Source: Aminobacter ciceronei (lineage in GTDB: Bacteria > Pseudomonadota > Alphaproteobacteria > Rhizobiales > Rhizobiaceae). From it: a DNA stretch of 64,000 nt. Within the stretch, counting starts at the first letter, position 1. Each line of letters begins with the position of its first letter. Location of the stretch: positions 124,001 to 188,000 of the forward strand of contig NZ_JACJHY010000008.1 of assembly GCF_014138625.1 (NCBI RefSeq). The letters run 5' to 3'. Below, piece after piece: positions 8,627 to 19,451 of the stretch. Under the pieces are notes generated by a model. That model made no database searches. It was not told the DNA's origin and worked only from the letters and a program-made list of their open reading frames with translations. A program made the translations under genes and the position numbers.

Positions 8627-9481
8627 ATGAAACTGCTCCGCTACGGCCCCAAGGGCAACGAGAAGCCCGGCATCCTCGACAGATCAGGCCGCGTCCGCGA
8701 TCTCTCGCGCCACGTCGACGACATCGCCGGCGACGTTCTGACGCCCGAAGGCCTCGCCCGCCTGCGCACCCTCGATATCGAGACGCTGCCGCTGGTAGCC
8801 GGCACGCCTCAGCAGGATCTGCGCCTCGGCGCCTGCGTCGGCCGCATCGGCAAGTTCATCTGCATCGGCCTCAACTATGCCGACCATGCCGCCGAAACCG
8901 GTGCAGCCATCCCCCCCGAACCGATCGTCTTCAACAAGTGGACCTCGGCTATCGTCGGTCCCGACGACGACGTCGAAATCCCGCGCAATTCGGTCAAGAC
9001 CGATTGGGAGGTCGAGCTTGGCGTCGTCATCGGCAAGCCCGGCCGCTACATCGACGAGGCCGACGCCATGTCCCACGTTGCCGGCTATTGCGTCATCAAC
9101 GACGTTTCCGAACGCGAATTCCAGACCGAGCGCGGCGGCACCTGGGACAAGGGCAAGGGTTGCGACACCTTCGGCCCGACCGGCCCCTGGATGGTGACCG
9201 CTGACGAGATCGCCGACCCGCAGAACCTCAAGATGTGGCTCGATGTCGATGACAAGCGCTTCCAGGACGGCTCGACCAAAACGATGATCTTCTCGGTGCA
9301 GCAGGTCGTATCCTACCTCAGCCGCTTCATGAGCCTGCAGTCCGGCGACGTCATCTCGACCGGCACCCCGCCCGGCGTCGGCCTTGGCCAGAAACCTCCT
9401 GTCTATCTCAAAGCAGGCCAGACGATGACTCTTGGCATCGAAGGCCTGGGCAGCCAGAGGCAGCGCGTTATCGCTGCCTGA
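8627..9481 (+). CDS. 2,4-diketo-3-deoxy-L-fuconate hydrolase (FAH family)
   Basis: It cleaves the C-C bond of 2,4-diketo-3-deoxy-L-fuconate to pyruvate and L-lactate, the last step of the pathway. The 284-residue protein has the family N-terminal cap and the FAH catalytic core: CIGLNYADHAAE, the metal-binding DWEVELG (Glu128, Glu130) and GDVISTGTPPGVG near the end. Related proteins are often labelled ureidoglycolate lyase or fumarylacetoacetase. The fucose context and this subfamily motif set favour the diketo-acid hydrolase. It sits just after the terminator at 8578. Confidence 0.82.
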   Translation: MKLLRYGPKGNEKPGILDRSGRVRDLSRHVDDIAGDVLTPEGLARLRTLDIETLPLVAGTPQQDLRLGACVGRIGKFICIGLNYADHAAETGAAIPPEPIVFNKWTSAIVGPDDDVEIPRNSVKTDWEVELGVVIGKPGRYIDEADAMSHVAGYCVINDVSEREFQTERGGTWDKGKGCDTFGPTGPWMVTADEIADPQNLKMWLDVDDKRFQDGSTKTMIFSVQQVVSYLSRFMSLQSGDVISTGTPPGVGLGQKPPVYLKAGQTMTLGIEGLGSQRQRVIAA

Positions 9482-9594
9482 CCCCTTTGGAGCGGGAGGC
9501 GTCTCCCAGGCAATCCTTCCGCTCTCGTTTCAGCCGCACGAACTTGCCCTCGAGGCTCCCAGCCTTTCGGGATCGTGCCCAGAGGACCCACACC

Positions 9595-11660
<2,066 letters not shown>

Positions 11661-11666
11661 ACGCGG

Positions 11667-13124
11667 CTAAAGCACCGGCCCGAGCATGGCGATGGCGTTG
11701 TTCCAGATCTGGCGCGGCCGGCTCCACTTGGCGACCATGCGGTCGCTGATGGGGATGGACGACTCGATATAGCTCTGCTGCCGCTTCCGCACCTCGCCGG
11801 TAACGCGTGCGTCGTGCAGCAGGATATTGTTCTCGAAATTCAGCTCGAAGCTGCGCCGGTCGAGATTGGCCGAACCGATCAGCGTCACCTCGCCATCGAC
11901 CGTCAGCGTTTTCGCGTGCAGTAGGCCGCCTTCATATTCGTGGATGTTCACGCCGGCATCGAGCAGTTCGCGATAGTAGCTGCGGCTTGCCGCCGCGACG
12001 ATCCAGGAATCGTTGCGCCGGGGAAGGACGATGGTCGTTTCGACGCCGCGGTGGCCGCAAGCGCACAGCGCCGCCTGCAGCGGCTCGTCCGGCACGTAAT
12101 AGGGTGTCGAAATGACGAGCTCGCGCCGTGCGGCGTTCATCAGCGCGATGAACATTTCGGGCATCGCCGAATAGCGCACGGCAGCACCCGTGCCGATGAC
12201 CTGCGCCGTAAAGCCGGGTTGCGCCGACGGCGGCGGCTGGCGCATCAGCGGGCTCAGGTCCTCCTTGACCTGCGCCATCCAGTCGCTGGCAAACAGATGC
12301 TGGTTCTGAAGCACGACCGGGCCCTCGAAACGCATCATCACGTCAACCCAGGGCGCGTACTTCGCCTTGATGGCAAAGGCCGGATCGGCGCAGTTCTGGC
12401 TGCCGCAATAGGTGGTCTTGTTGTCGATGACGACGATCTTGCGGTGGTTGCGCATGTCGACCCGCCCCTTGAGCGGGCGCAGCAGCGCGATCCCTACCGG
12501 CAGGGCGCGCGCCAGCCTGACCTTGGCTGAAGCCATCTCGCGCCAGTGCGGCGACCGGATCAACCGGCGCGAGCCGATGTCGTCGACCATCACCCGGCAC
12601 GTCACGCCGCGCATCGCCGCGCGCTTGACCGCCTCGACCATCTTCACGCCGTTGCTATCGGGCAACCAGATGTAGAATAGCAGGTGCACATGATCGGTGG
12701 CCGCATCGATGTCGGCGATGATCGCATCGATGGCAGCATCGGAACCGGGCATGAGGTGAGCCCGGTTTGCACCGACCGGCGCATAATTGCTGATCGATTC
12801 GCCGACACGAAACAGCGGCGCGTAGGGCTCCGGGACGCTTGGCTGCTCGCGCCCGTCGAGATCGGTCGTGTTGATCGTGGCAAGCGAGGGCAAGTGCTGG
12901 AGCGCGTCGCGCAGCCGGGCGATACGGCGGCTGCCGACATTGGTATCACCGAACAGGATGTACGCGACAACGCCGACCACCGGCGCAACGACGATGACCA
13001 CGATCCAGGCCAGCCGCGAGGCCGGCTCGCGATGCGGGCGCAGCAGCGCCCGCACGAGATAGACGATCTGCAGGCAGATGGTCAGGTTGACCAGGGCCCA
13101 ACCGAAATAGGCGGAAGCGCTCAT
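11667..13124 (-). CDS. cls: Cardiolipin synthase (phospholipase D family)
   Basis: This 485-residue inner-membrane enzyme joins two phosphatidylglycerols into cardiolipin. It has two N-terminal membrane helices (about 5-25 and 36-55, the second ending YILFGD), then two PLD domains. The HKD motifs are HRKIVVID and HAKTLTVD, the second followed by GSANLD. Length and layout match bacterial ClsA. ATG 13124 gives the usual short N-terminus before the first helix, although the open frame runs further upstream (alternative ATG 13187). It is convergent with the fucose operon. Confidence 0.88.
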   Translation of the reverse strand: MSASAYFGWALVNLTICLQIVYLVRALLRPHREPASRLAWIVVIVVAPVVGVVAYILFGDTNVGSRRIARLRDALQHLPSLATINTTDLDGREQPSVPEPYAPLFRVGESISNYAPVGANRAHLMPGSDAAIDAIIADIDAATDHVHLLFYIWLPDSNGVKMVEAVKRAAMRGVTCRVMVDDIGSRRLIRSPHWREMASAKVRLARALPVGIALLRPLKGRVDMRNHRKIVVIDNKTTYCGSQNCADPAFAIKAKYAPWVDVMMRFEGPVVLQNQHLFASDWMAQVKEDLSPLMRQPPPSAQPGFTAQVIGTGAAVRYSAMPEMFIALMNAARRELVISTPYYVPDEPLQAALCACGHRGVETTIVLPRRNDSWIVAAASRSYYRELLDAGVNIHEYEGGLLHAKTLTVDGEVTLIGSANLDRRSFELNFENNILLHDARVTGEVRKRQQSYIESSIPISDRMVAKWSRPRQIWNNAIAMLGPVL

Positions 13125-13322
13125 GCTTGGGGTGGCCCTCCAGACAGTAGGTTCAACCGATAACAGATAATTCGATGCGGGAGCCATAACCCTTGCTCTC
13201 GGGGAGAGCGACGGAAGGCCCGGAAACGCCGGCAGGCAATTTGTTGCCAAGGCGCTCATGCCGTGCAATGTGCAATGCCAAGAGCGCCAGCCCCGCTCAG
13301 CCAATTGCCGGGGGAGTTGTCA

Positions 13323-14606
13323 GTGCACAAGAAGGTGGACGGGCTGTCGTTCGAGACGTCAGCGTCTGATTTGACGCTGCGCGGGCTTTCGCTCAGCGAG
13401 CTTGCACCCGAGCCGGTGACCTACCCGCTCGTCTCCTTCATCATCCGAAACTGGAACTACGCCCGCTTCGTCGGATCGGCGATCCGCTCGGTTCGCCATC
13501 AGACCTATCCCAATTTCGAAGCCATCGTCGTCGACAATGGCTCGACCGATGACAGTCGACGCGAGATAGAAGCGGCGATCGGGGACGACCCGCGGTTTCG
13601 CACGATCTGGCTCGACGAAAACCTCGGCGCACTCGCAGGGGCATTGAAAGGCCTGGATGTCGCACGCGGCGATTTCGTCACCTTCGTCGATTCCGACGAT
13701 TATCTGCTTGCCGACTTTACCGCCATGCATGTCCAGACGCATCTGGCGCTGCCACGGAGCGTCGCCTTCACATCGAGCGCGGTGATCGAGATCGATGCGA
13801 CTGGCGCAGCATTGGGAACCGGTCTCAGGGGATCGCAGCCCGACACGCGTAAGGGCAGTCTGCGGCGCTCCTTCCTGGTCGTCCGTTTGTCTGAGGTTTC
13901 CGGTCCGCAGTTCGACCAGCTCGACGACAGCGTCGTTGCCCATCCACCCACCGAAAACGGCTGGCTGTGGTCGCCGGGCACATCAAACATGTTCCGCCGT
14001 TTCCTGCTCGAAACCATCCGCCCGCGCGCCAAATCAGACGTCATGTTCGGGCTTTCGGTCGACGGCCATTTCTGCCGGCTCGCCCATGTATTTGCCGGAT
14101 CGGCCACGATCGCCATGCCGCTGTCGGCCTATCGGCTGCACGGCAACAACTTCTTTGCCGGCAATCCGACCCTGGACGGGGCCGTGAACGTCTCCGGCCC
14201 CGCCAGGAGATTTTTCCCCGCGCGCCGCCGCGAAGCGATGCGTGTTCTCGTCGAAGACGCGGCGTCGCTTTCGGCGAGCATGGGGGCATGGCGCTTCTGG
14301 TCCGCGATTGCCCAGGTTCTCGACAGCGACGGCGTCACTTCGGTTCAGGTCTTCGAAGCGCCCGAAGCCCAGGCCATCATCGTTGAGAACCTGCCTGCGC
14401 TGTTCGCGACCTTCGGCAAGTGGGACACCTTGCGCAAGCTGCGGCAGCTGATGTCGAGAAGCGCATTGAAGGCTATTCTCCGCGCCGCCGGCCTGAGCCC
14501 CGCTGCCTATGCACCGCGCATGGTCGGCATCGAGCTGTCGATGCTCGAAGCCAGGCTGAGGCGCAAGCGTCGCGCCAAAGCTGCACGGCGGAATCCAAGA
14601 CCCTAA
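13323..14606 (+). CDS. Family 2 glycosyltransferase
   Basis: This 427-residue protein has an N-terminal GT-A domain. VSFIIRNWNYARFV and VVDNGSTDDS are the nucleotide-sugar-binding strand and loop, and FVDSDDY is the metal-binding DxD-like motif. The C-terminal 150 residues are not recognised; they end in a basic tail rich in Arg and Lys, which may contact the membrane. The start is GTG 13323 with GGGGGAG (13311-13317) at ideal spacing. It diverges from cls with about 200 bp between. No other polysaccharide genes are nearby, so acceptor and product cannot be inferred. Confidence 0.75.
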   Translation: MHKKVDGLSFETSASDLTLRGLSLSELAPEPVTYPLVSFIIRNWNYARFVGSAIRSVRHQTYPNFEAIVVDNGSTDDSRREIEAAIGDDPRFRTIWLDENLGALAGALKGLDVARGDFVTFVDSDDYLLADFTAMHVQTHLALPRSVAFTSSAVIEIDATGAALGTGLRGSQPDTRKGSLRRSFLVVRLSEVSGPQFDQLDDSVVAHPPTENGWLWSPGTSNMFRRFLLETIRPRAKSDVMFGLSVDGHFCRLAHVFAGSATIAMPLSAYRLHGNNFFAGNPTLDGAVNVSGPARRFFPARRREAMRVLVEDAASLSASMGAWRFWSAIAQVLDSDGVTSVQVFEAPEAQAIIVENLPALFATFGKWDTLRKLRQLMSRSALKAILRAAGLSPAAYAPRMVGIELSMLEARLRRKRRAKAARRNPRP

Positions 14607-14639
14607 GGACGCCGTCCCGTGAAAGCGTGGCGGCCAATC

Positions 14640-15329
14640 TCAAGCGGGCACCGGAAACAAGACCCCGCAACCTGTCGGCAACAGTCCAAGCACGCGTTCC
14701 ATGGCGCAAGGGATCGGCGCGATGATCGGCGTGTCGAACGTCGGCTGCAGTTGTTCGGCCGCCTGGCCGAGCGGGCCGCCGCCGATGATGACGGCCTCCG
14801 CTCCATCCAGCTCGATGCATTCGCGTACAGCCTCGGCCAGCGACTGCCCGAGAAGTTTTTCGTCGCCGGCAAGCGCGATCGGATCACCCGCCGTGCAGCG
14901 GATGCCAGCATAGAGATGGTCGAGGCCAAGGTCACGGGCACGACCCGCAATCGCCTCGACAAGATCCGGCGTCGTCGTCGCGACGCCGAACCGCCGCCCG
15001 TCGCGCGCGGCCTCGATCATCGAGGCCTCGCAGATGCCGACGACTGGCACGTCGACCCGTTCCCTCAGTGCCGCCAGTCCAGGATCGCCAAAGGCGCTGA
15101 CGATGATGCCCCGGCAGTCCTGGCCATGGCTGGACCCGATCTCGATGACCTGGTCGGCCGCAGCTTCAAGCTGCGGGCCGTTGACAATCATCGGCGGGTT
15201 GCGGGTAGCCGTGGCAATCGCCACGGCTACCCGTCCTGCTGCAGTCTTGCGCGCGATGGCATGCATCATGTCGCTGGTTGCCTGCGAGCTGTTGGGATTG
15301 ATCAACAGGATATGTGACGTCATGCTCAT
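14640..15329 (-). CDS. Aspartate/glutamate (hydantoin-type) racemase
   Basis: This 229-residue cofactor-independent racemase of the Asp/Glu/hydantoin superfamily opens with the typical ILLINPNSS strand. It has the two catalytic cysteine regions: one cysteine in the segment before GIIVSAFGDPG and in GICEASM, and a later one near GIRCTAG, with AVIIGGGPLGQ before the end. It resembles hydantoin or allantoin racemases. ATG 15329 follows the stop of an MFS transporter remnant by only two bases, so the two were once an operon. The second ATG at 15323 is an alternative. Substrate unknown. Confidence 0.8.
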   Translation of the reverse strand: MSMTSHILLINPNSSQATSDMMHAIARKTAAGRVAVAIATATRNPPMIVNGPQLEAAADQVIEIGSSHGQDCRGIIVSAFGDPGLAALRERVDVPVVGICEASMIEAARDGRRFGVATTTPDLVEAIAGRARDLGLDHLYAGIRCTAGDPIALAGDEKLLGQSLAEAVRECIELDGAEAVIIGGGPLGQAAEQLQPTFDTPIIAPIPCAMERVLGLLPTGCGVLFPVPA

Positions 15330-15331
15330 CG

Positions 15332-15460
15332 TTACGCTCTTGCTTGCGCCTGCCGGGTCGACACTTCGGGTGTCTCGACCTCGGCCGGCTGGGTCAGGTC
15401 TTCCATCGACATGCCATAGGTTTCGGGGCCCATCTGGATGCAGAAGGCACTCGCGCTTCG
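15332..15460 (-). pseudogene. MFS transporter remnant (last 42 codons)
   Basis: Read on the minus strand, 42 codons ending at TAA 15332 encode FCIQMGPETYGMSMEDLTQPA and an acidic tail. The PETxGxSxEDL motif is the classic C-terminus of sugar- or acid-transporting MFS proteins after helix 12. An in-frame TGA at 15461-15463 and loss of all upstream transporter sequence show that the gene has been cut. Its frame meets the headless RpiR gene at about 15450-15460. The short tail is still spaced like an operon partner of the racemase. Confidence 0.72.
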
Positions 15461-16125
15461 TCAAACGGCTGGGTTATGACAACTACGAAGAAGCCCGGCG
15501 CCATGCGCGCGAGGAAAAGCAGACCGGCTCGCGCCTGTTCCTGACGACCTCGACGGATACTGCCGGGGTGCAATCGCTGGGCGCCCATATCGCTCAAGGC
15601 ATCGCCAACATCGAAGGCACCTTCGCCACCATCACCTACAGCCAGATCGACGCCGCCGTCGAAGCGATGCTGGCCAGCCGCAAGATCTGGGTGCTCGGCT
15701 TCCGCAGCAGCCACCCTTTCGCCGACTACTTCCAGTGGCAGATAACGCAGGTGGTGGAAAACATCGTCGCCATACCGGGTGGCGGGCAGACGCTGGGCGA
15801 ACATCTCGTCAGCGTCGGCAAGGACGACGTTGCAGTGGTATTCGGGTTGCGCCGCCGCATCGCGCGCATGGAAATGGTGCTGTCGGCGATCGAGAAAAGC
15901 GGCGCGAAACTGCTCTACATCACCGACGAAGGGGTGGCCCACCGCCCGGGTGCGGCCTGGCATTTCCGTTGCCAGACACTCGCCCCGGGCCCGCTGTTCA
16001 ACCACGTCTCGGCGATGGCGATCTGCCACCTGCTCGCCACCCGCGCCATCGAACGGTCGGGCGCTGCGGGCCGGACCCGCCTCAGGGGCATCGAGACCAT
16101 CGGCGACGCGCTTGAGGAACTGTAG
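15454..16125 (+). pseudogene. RpiR-family regulator lacking its N-terminal DNA-binding domain
   Basis: From RFVKRLGYDNYEEARRHARE, normally the recognition-helix end of an RpiR HTH_6 domain, the frame continues intact for 223 residues through a sugar-isomerase (SIS) domain to a stop at 16125. About 60 residues that should precede it are absent. No plausible start with a ribosome binding site lies in frame before the SIS domain (first internal Met is in MLASRKIWV). The break coincides with the MFS remnant on the opposite strand. An intact SIS domain without purifying damage suggests a recent deletion. It might still yield a domain-only protein, but probably is non-functional. Confidence 0.78.
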
Positions 16126-16128
16126 TCT

Positions 16129-16962
16129 TCAGCCTGCCGGCATGCGGTCGCGTACATGCCGGAGGAACAACGACAGAAGTTCGGCCTGGGTGGAGATGGC
16201 AAGCCTCTCATAAGCATGCTTGCGATGGGTCTTGACCGTGGCGCGCGAGATGTCGAGGTGAGCCGCGATCGAATCCGAAGAATGCCCGCGCAGCACCAGC
16301 ACCACCACCTCGCGCTCGCGGTTGGTCAACAGCTCGGCGCCGAAGCTTTCATAGGCCGCCTCCGCCCAACCGGCATCGATGGAATGCCGCTTGGCCGTAT
16401 GCCGCGCCTTGATGCGTTGCCAGTGCTGGCGAAAGCTCGTCTCGATCAGCGGCAACAGGCCGTTGAGCCTCTCGACAGCCGCGTCGTCGAAGCTCCCGGG
16501 CCGGGCGCTGTAGATGCCGATCTCCGTCGTCTCGCCATCGTCGAGGGTCACTGCGATGTCGATCTCCTCGAGCCCGCGCGGCCAGTCGCGGGTGACGTAG
16601 CCGATCTCCTCCGTCTCCGCGATGATGATTTCATAGGAGCGGTAGACCTCGCTCTGCAGATAGTGGTCGGGCGCGAGATCGCGGACGCGGTAGACGCCCG
16701 AAGCGATTCCCTTGAGATGGCTCTGGTAGAACGGATTGAGGATATAGGTCTGCGCCAGATATTGCTTCAGCCCGTTGCGCGCCCGCTCGCCCTTGAAGTC
16801 GTCATGGATATGCAGCGGCGGGCGGCTGCCGCGATAGACGACGATGGCTATCATGTCGAAGGCGACGTGGCTGCGGATCCAGGCGGCCAGGACCGACGGA
16901 AACCGCGGCGCGCCGATGGCGCCGACCAGTTCCGCCACGTCGCGATAGTCGTCCTGCGGCAT
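16129..16962 (-). CDS. LuxR-family transcriptional regulator
   Basis: This 277-residue protein has a C-terminal LuxR/GerE helix-turn-helix (LTNREREVVVLVLRGHSSD onward, about 215-270). The N-terminal 200-residue domain is not recognised as a receiver and lacks the acidic phospho-acceptor pocket. It ends next to the truncated RpiR gene and is read divergently from the aminotransferase-arginase-cyclodeaminase operon with 123 bp between, so it is the likely regulator of that operon. ATG 16962 is the best start; in-frame upstream codons are low quality. The effector is unknown. Confidence 0.82.
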   Translation of the reverse strand: MPQDDYRDVAELVGAIGAPRFPSVLAAWIRSHVAFDMIAIVVYRGSRPPLHIHDDFKGERARNGLKQYLAQTYILNPFYQSHLKGIASGVYRVRDLAPDHYLQSEVYRSYEIIIAETEEIGYVTRDWPRGLEEIDIAVTLDDGETTEIGIYSARPGSFDDAAVERLNGLLPLIETSFRQHWQRIKARHTAKRHSIDAGWAEAAYESFGAELLTNREREVVVLVLRGHSSDSIAAHLDISRATVKTHRKHAYERLAISTQAELLSLFLRHVRDRMPAG

Positions 16963-17085
16963 ACGCTTGCTGCGTCCCCTTATGTACCGGCAACCTCCTC
17001 CCCTGGGAGGATGGCTTGCCGTGGCGATCCTGACTAACACTGCTCACCGACACAGTGGCATGCCGTGGCACGGGAGAGCGCGAAG

Positions 17086-18192
17086 ATGAACTACGCCAGG
17101 ATGGTAATCGAAAAGGAAGCGCCGGAGGAATATGGCTACGACCGTATTCGCTACAATCTCTCGGAGAGCTCGATTGCCGACCAGAAGCTGTCCGAGATCG
17201 GCCTGTCTCTGCCCGACCTGACGCTGTTCTACGGTGAACATCGCGGCGACAAGGCCTTGCGCGAGTTGATCGCCGGCCAGGATGCCGGGCTCTCTCCCGA
17301 CCATGTGCTGGTCACCGCCGGTGCTGCCGGCGCGCTGTTCATCATCGCCACCAGCCTGCTGTCGGACAAGGATCACCTCGTGGTGGTGCGGCCCAACTAC
17401 GCCACCAATATCGAGACGCCTCGCGCCATCGGCTGCGCCATCAGCTACATCGACCTCGACTTCGACAACGGCTTCGCCGTCGATCTTGCCGAAGTGGCGG
17501 CTGCCCTGCGGCCCAACACGCGCTACATCAGTGTCACCTGCCCGCACAACCCGACCGGCACCATCATGAGCCGCGCCGACCTCGACGGGCTGATCGCCCT
17601 TGCCGAGCGCCACGGCTGTTACCTGCTGGTCGACGAGACCTATCGCGACCTGAGCTACGGCCAGCGCCTGCCCGCCGTCGCCTCGCTCAGCCCGCGCACC
17701 ATCAGCGTCTCGTCGCTGTCCAAGGCCTATGGCATCCCCGGCATCCGCATCGGCTGGCTGGTTACCCAGGACGCCGGGCTCTACGAACGGTTTCTCGCTG
17801 CCAAGGAGCAGATCGGCATTTGCGGCAGCGTCATCGACGAGGCGATCGCACGTGCCATGCTGGAACGCCGCGACGAGTTCCTCGGCGCGCTGATGCCCGA
17901 GATGAAGGCGCGGCGCGACATCGTCCAGCAATGGATCGACCGTGAGCCGCTTGTCGACTGGGTCCGGCCGCAAGGCGGCGTCGTCGGCTTCCCCCGGATC
18001 GATGTCGGTCCCGATTTCGACCTCGACCGCTTCTACAGCGGCCTGCTCGAAAAGCACGGTGCTTATGTCGGCCCCGGCCATTGGTTCGAAATGCCCAAGA
18101 CCTATTTCCGCGTCGGTTTCGGTTGGCCGACAACAGCGCAACTCAGGGGCGGGCTCGAAGCCATCTCCGCCGCCCTGCGCGAGCAGAATTGA
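17086..18192 (+). CDS. PLP-dependent aminotransferase, class I/II fold
   Basis: This 368-residue fold-type I PLP enzyme has the CPHNPTG loop, DETYRD (Asp binding the pyridine nitrogen) and the Schiff-base lysine at about 213 in SSLSKAYGIPGIR. An Arg near the C-terminus (FRVGFG) binds the carboxylate. The N-terminus NLSESSIADQKL is unusual for aspartate aminotransferase. It heads an operon with arginase and ornithine cyclodeaminase, so it may act on arginine, ornithine or a derivative, but this cannot be read from the sequence. GGGAGAG precedes the ATG. Confidence 0.85.
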   Translation: MNYARMVIEKEAPEEYGYDRIRYNLSESSIADQKLSEIGLSLPDLTLFYGEHRGDKALRELIAGQDAGLSPDHVLVTAGAAGALFIIATSLLSDKDHLVVVRPNYATNIETPRAIGCAISYIDLDFDNGFAVDLAEVAAALRPNTRYISVTCPHNPTGTIMSRADLDGLIALAERHGCYLLVDETYRDLSYGQRLPAVASLSPRTISVSSLSKAYGIPGIRIGWLVTQDAGLYERFLAAKEQIGICGSVIDEAIARAMLERRDEFLGALMPEMKARRDIVQQWIDREPLVDWVRPQGGVVGFPRIDVGPDFDLDRFYSGLLEKHGAYVGPGHWFEMPKTYFRVGFGWPTTAQLRGGLEAISAALREQN

Positions 18193-18528
18193 GCGACATC
18201 CTGGTCACGGGATGACGACGGCACCGAAAGTTGCCGAAGCACCTGCATTTCCATCGCGCGGCTGCGGTCAGCATCACGTTCGCGGACGATGGCGACAGGT
18301 TGGCTTCGGCATCGACGAGGCCGCGATCGAGGCCCGCCGACACCAATCAGACATCGGTACTCGTCGGTGGACGCCACGCTCGGGGCATATTATGCCGTGG
18401 TGCATGCGCGCTCGAGCGTCGACGCCGTCCTTGCCTGGCAAGAGCCAGTTCGAAAACGCAGGATGAAACGGCCGCTGGCGCGAAAACAGAAAACAATACC
18501 GGGCCATGCCCGGCGAGGAGACATCGAG
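18193..18528. other. 336-bp gap between aminotransferase and arginase genes
   Basis: No convincing gene is seen on either strand; short open frames here have poor codon use and no ribosome binding sites. Close to arginase there is a small GGGC-CAT-GCCC hairpin (18501-18511) and a GAGGAG binding site. The gap may contain a separate promoter for arginase and cyclodeaminase or the decayed remains of a lost gene. Confidence 0.4.
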
Positions 18529-19449
18529 ATGCATTGCCGGATCATTGGCGCACCCATTCAGGAAGGCACCGACCGTAGGGGCTGCGACATGGGACCAAGC
18601 TCGCTCCGGACCGCAGGCCTTGTCGAGGCGCTTGTCGAACTTGGCCATTCCGTTGCCGACATGGGGCAAGTCGTGCCAGTGCCGGGGCCGGCGCTGGAGC
18701 ACCCGAACAAGGCGCTGAAAGCCCTGCCCGCGATCGCGGCCTGGACGGCGGCCCTGGCCGAGGCGGCCTACCAGATCAGCGCCGACGCCATGCCGATCTT
18801 CCTCGGCGGCGATCACAGCATGTCGGCAGGCACCGTCAGCGGCATTGCCCGGCGCGCGGGCGAACTCGGCAAGCCGCTGTTCGTGCTCTGGCTCGACGCC
18901 CATCCGGATTTCCACACGCTCGACACCACCACCAGCGGCAATTTGCACGGCGTGCCGCTTGCCTATGCCAGCGGCCTGTCCGGTTTCCAGGGCTATTTTC
19001 CCAAGCTTCAGGCCAATGTCAGCCCCGAGCGCATCTGCGCGCTGGGCATTCGCAGCGTCGACCCGGCCGAGCGTGTCGCGCTTGCCGAGGCGGGCGTCAC
19101 CGTCCACGACATGCGCGCCATCGACGAGCATGGCATCGCGCCACTGCTGCGCGCCTTCCTGGAGCGTGTGGCGGCCGAAGGCGGCATGCTGCATGTCAGC
19201 TTCGACGTCGACTTCCTCGATCCGGCGATCGCGCCCGCCGTCGGCACCACAGTGCCCGGTGGCGCGACCTTCCGCGAGGCACATCTGGTGATGGAAATGC
19301 TGCATGACAGCGGCCTGGTCACCAGCCTCGACCTTGTCGAACTGAACCCCTTCCTCGACGAACGCGGCCGCACCGCAACGCTGATGGTCGACCTGACGGC
19401 GAGCCTGATGGGCCGCCGCATCATGGACCGTCCGACCAGGAGTTACTGA
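18529..19449 (+). CDS. rocF: Arginase (ureohydrolase family)
   Basis: It hydrolyses L-arginine to ornithine and urea with a dimanganese centre. The 306 residues carry all metal ligands: GGDHS (His96), DAHPDFHT (Asp123, His125, Asp127) and SFDVDFLDP (Asp226, Asp228). VELNPFLDERGRTA near the C-terminus is the typical arginase ending. Length fits arginase and the metal set is complete, so activity is expected. Two bases separate it from ornithine cyclodeaminase, which would use its product. The start has GAGGAG upstream. Confidence 0.92.
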   Translation: MHCRIIGAPIQEGTDRRGCDMGPSSLRTAGLVEALVELGHSVADMGQVVPVPGPALEHPNKALKALPAIAAWTAALAEAAYQISADAMPIFLGGDHSMSAGTVSGIARRAGELGKPLFVLWLDAHPDFHTLDTTTSGNLHGVPLAYASGLSGFQGYFPKLQANVSPERICALGIRSVDPAERVALAEAGVTVHDMRAIDEHGIAPLLRAFLERVAAEGGMLHVSFDVDFLDPAIAPAVGTTVPGGATFREAHLVMEMLHDSGLVTSLDLVELNPFLDERGRTATLMVDLTASLMGRRIMDRPTRSY

Positions 19450-19451
19450 CC

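Noticed and set aside
15034-15453. Upstream extension of the RpiR frame to an ATG at 15034
   Set aside because: The extension lies opposite the racemase and the MFS remnant and encodes no HTH; it is an accidental open frame joined by the deletion.
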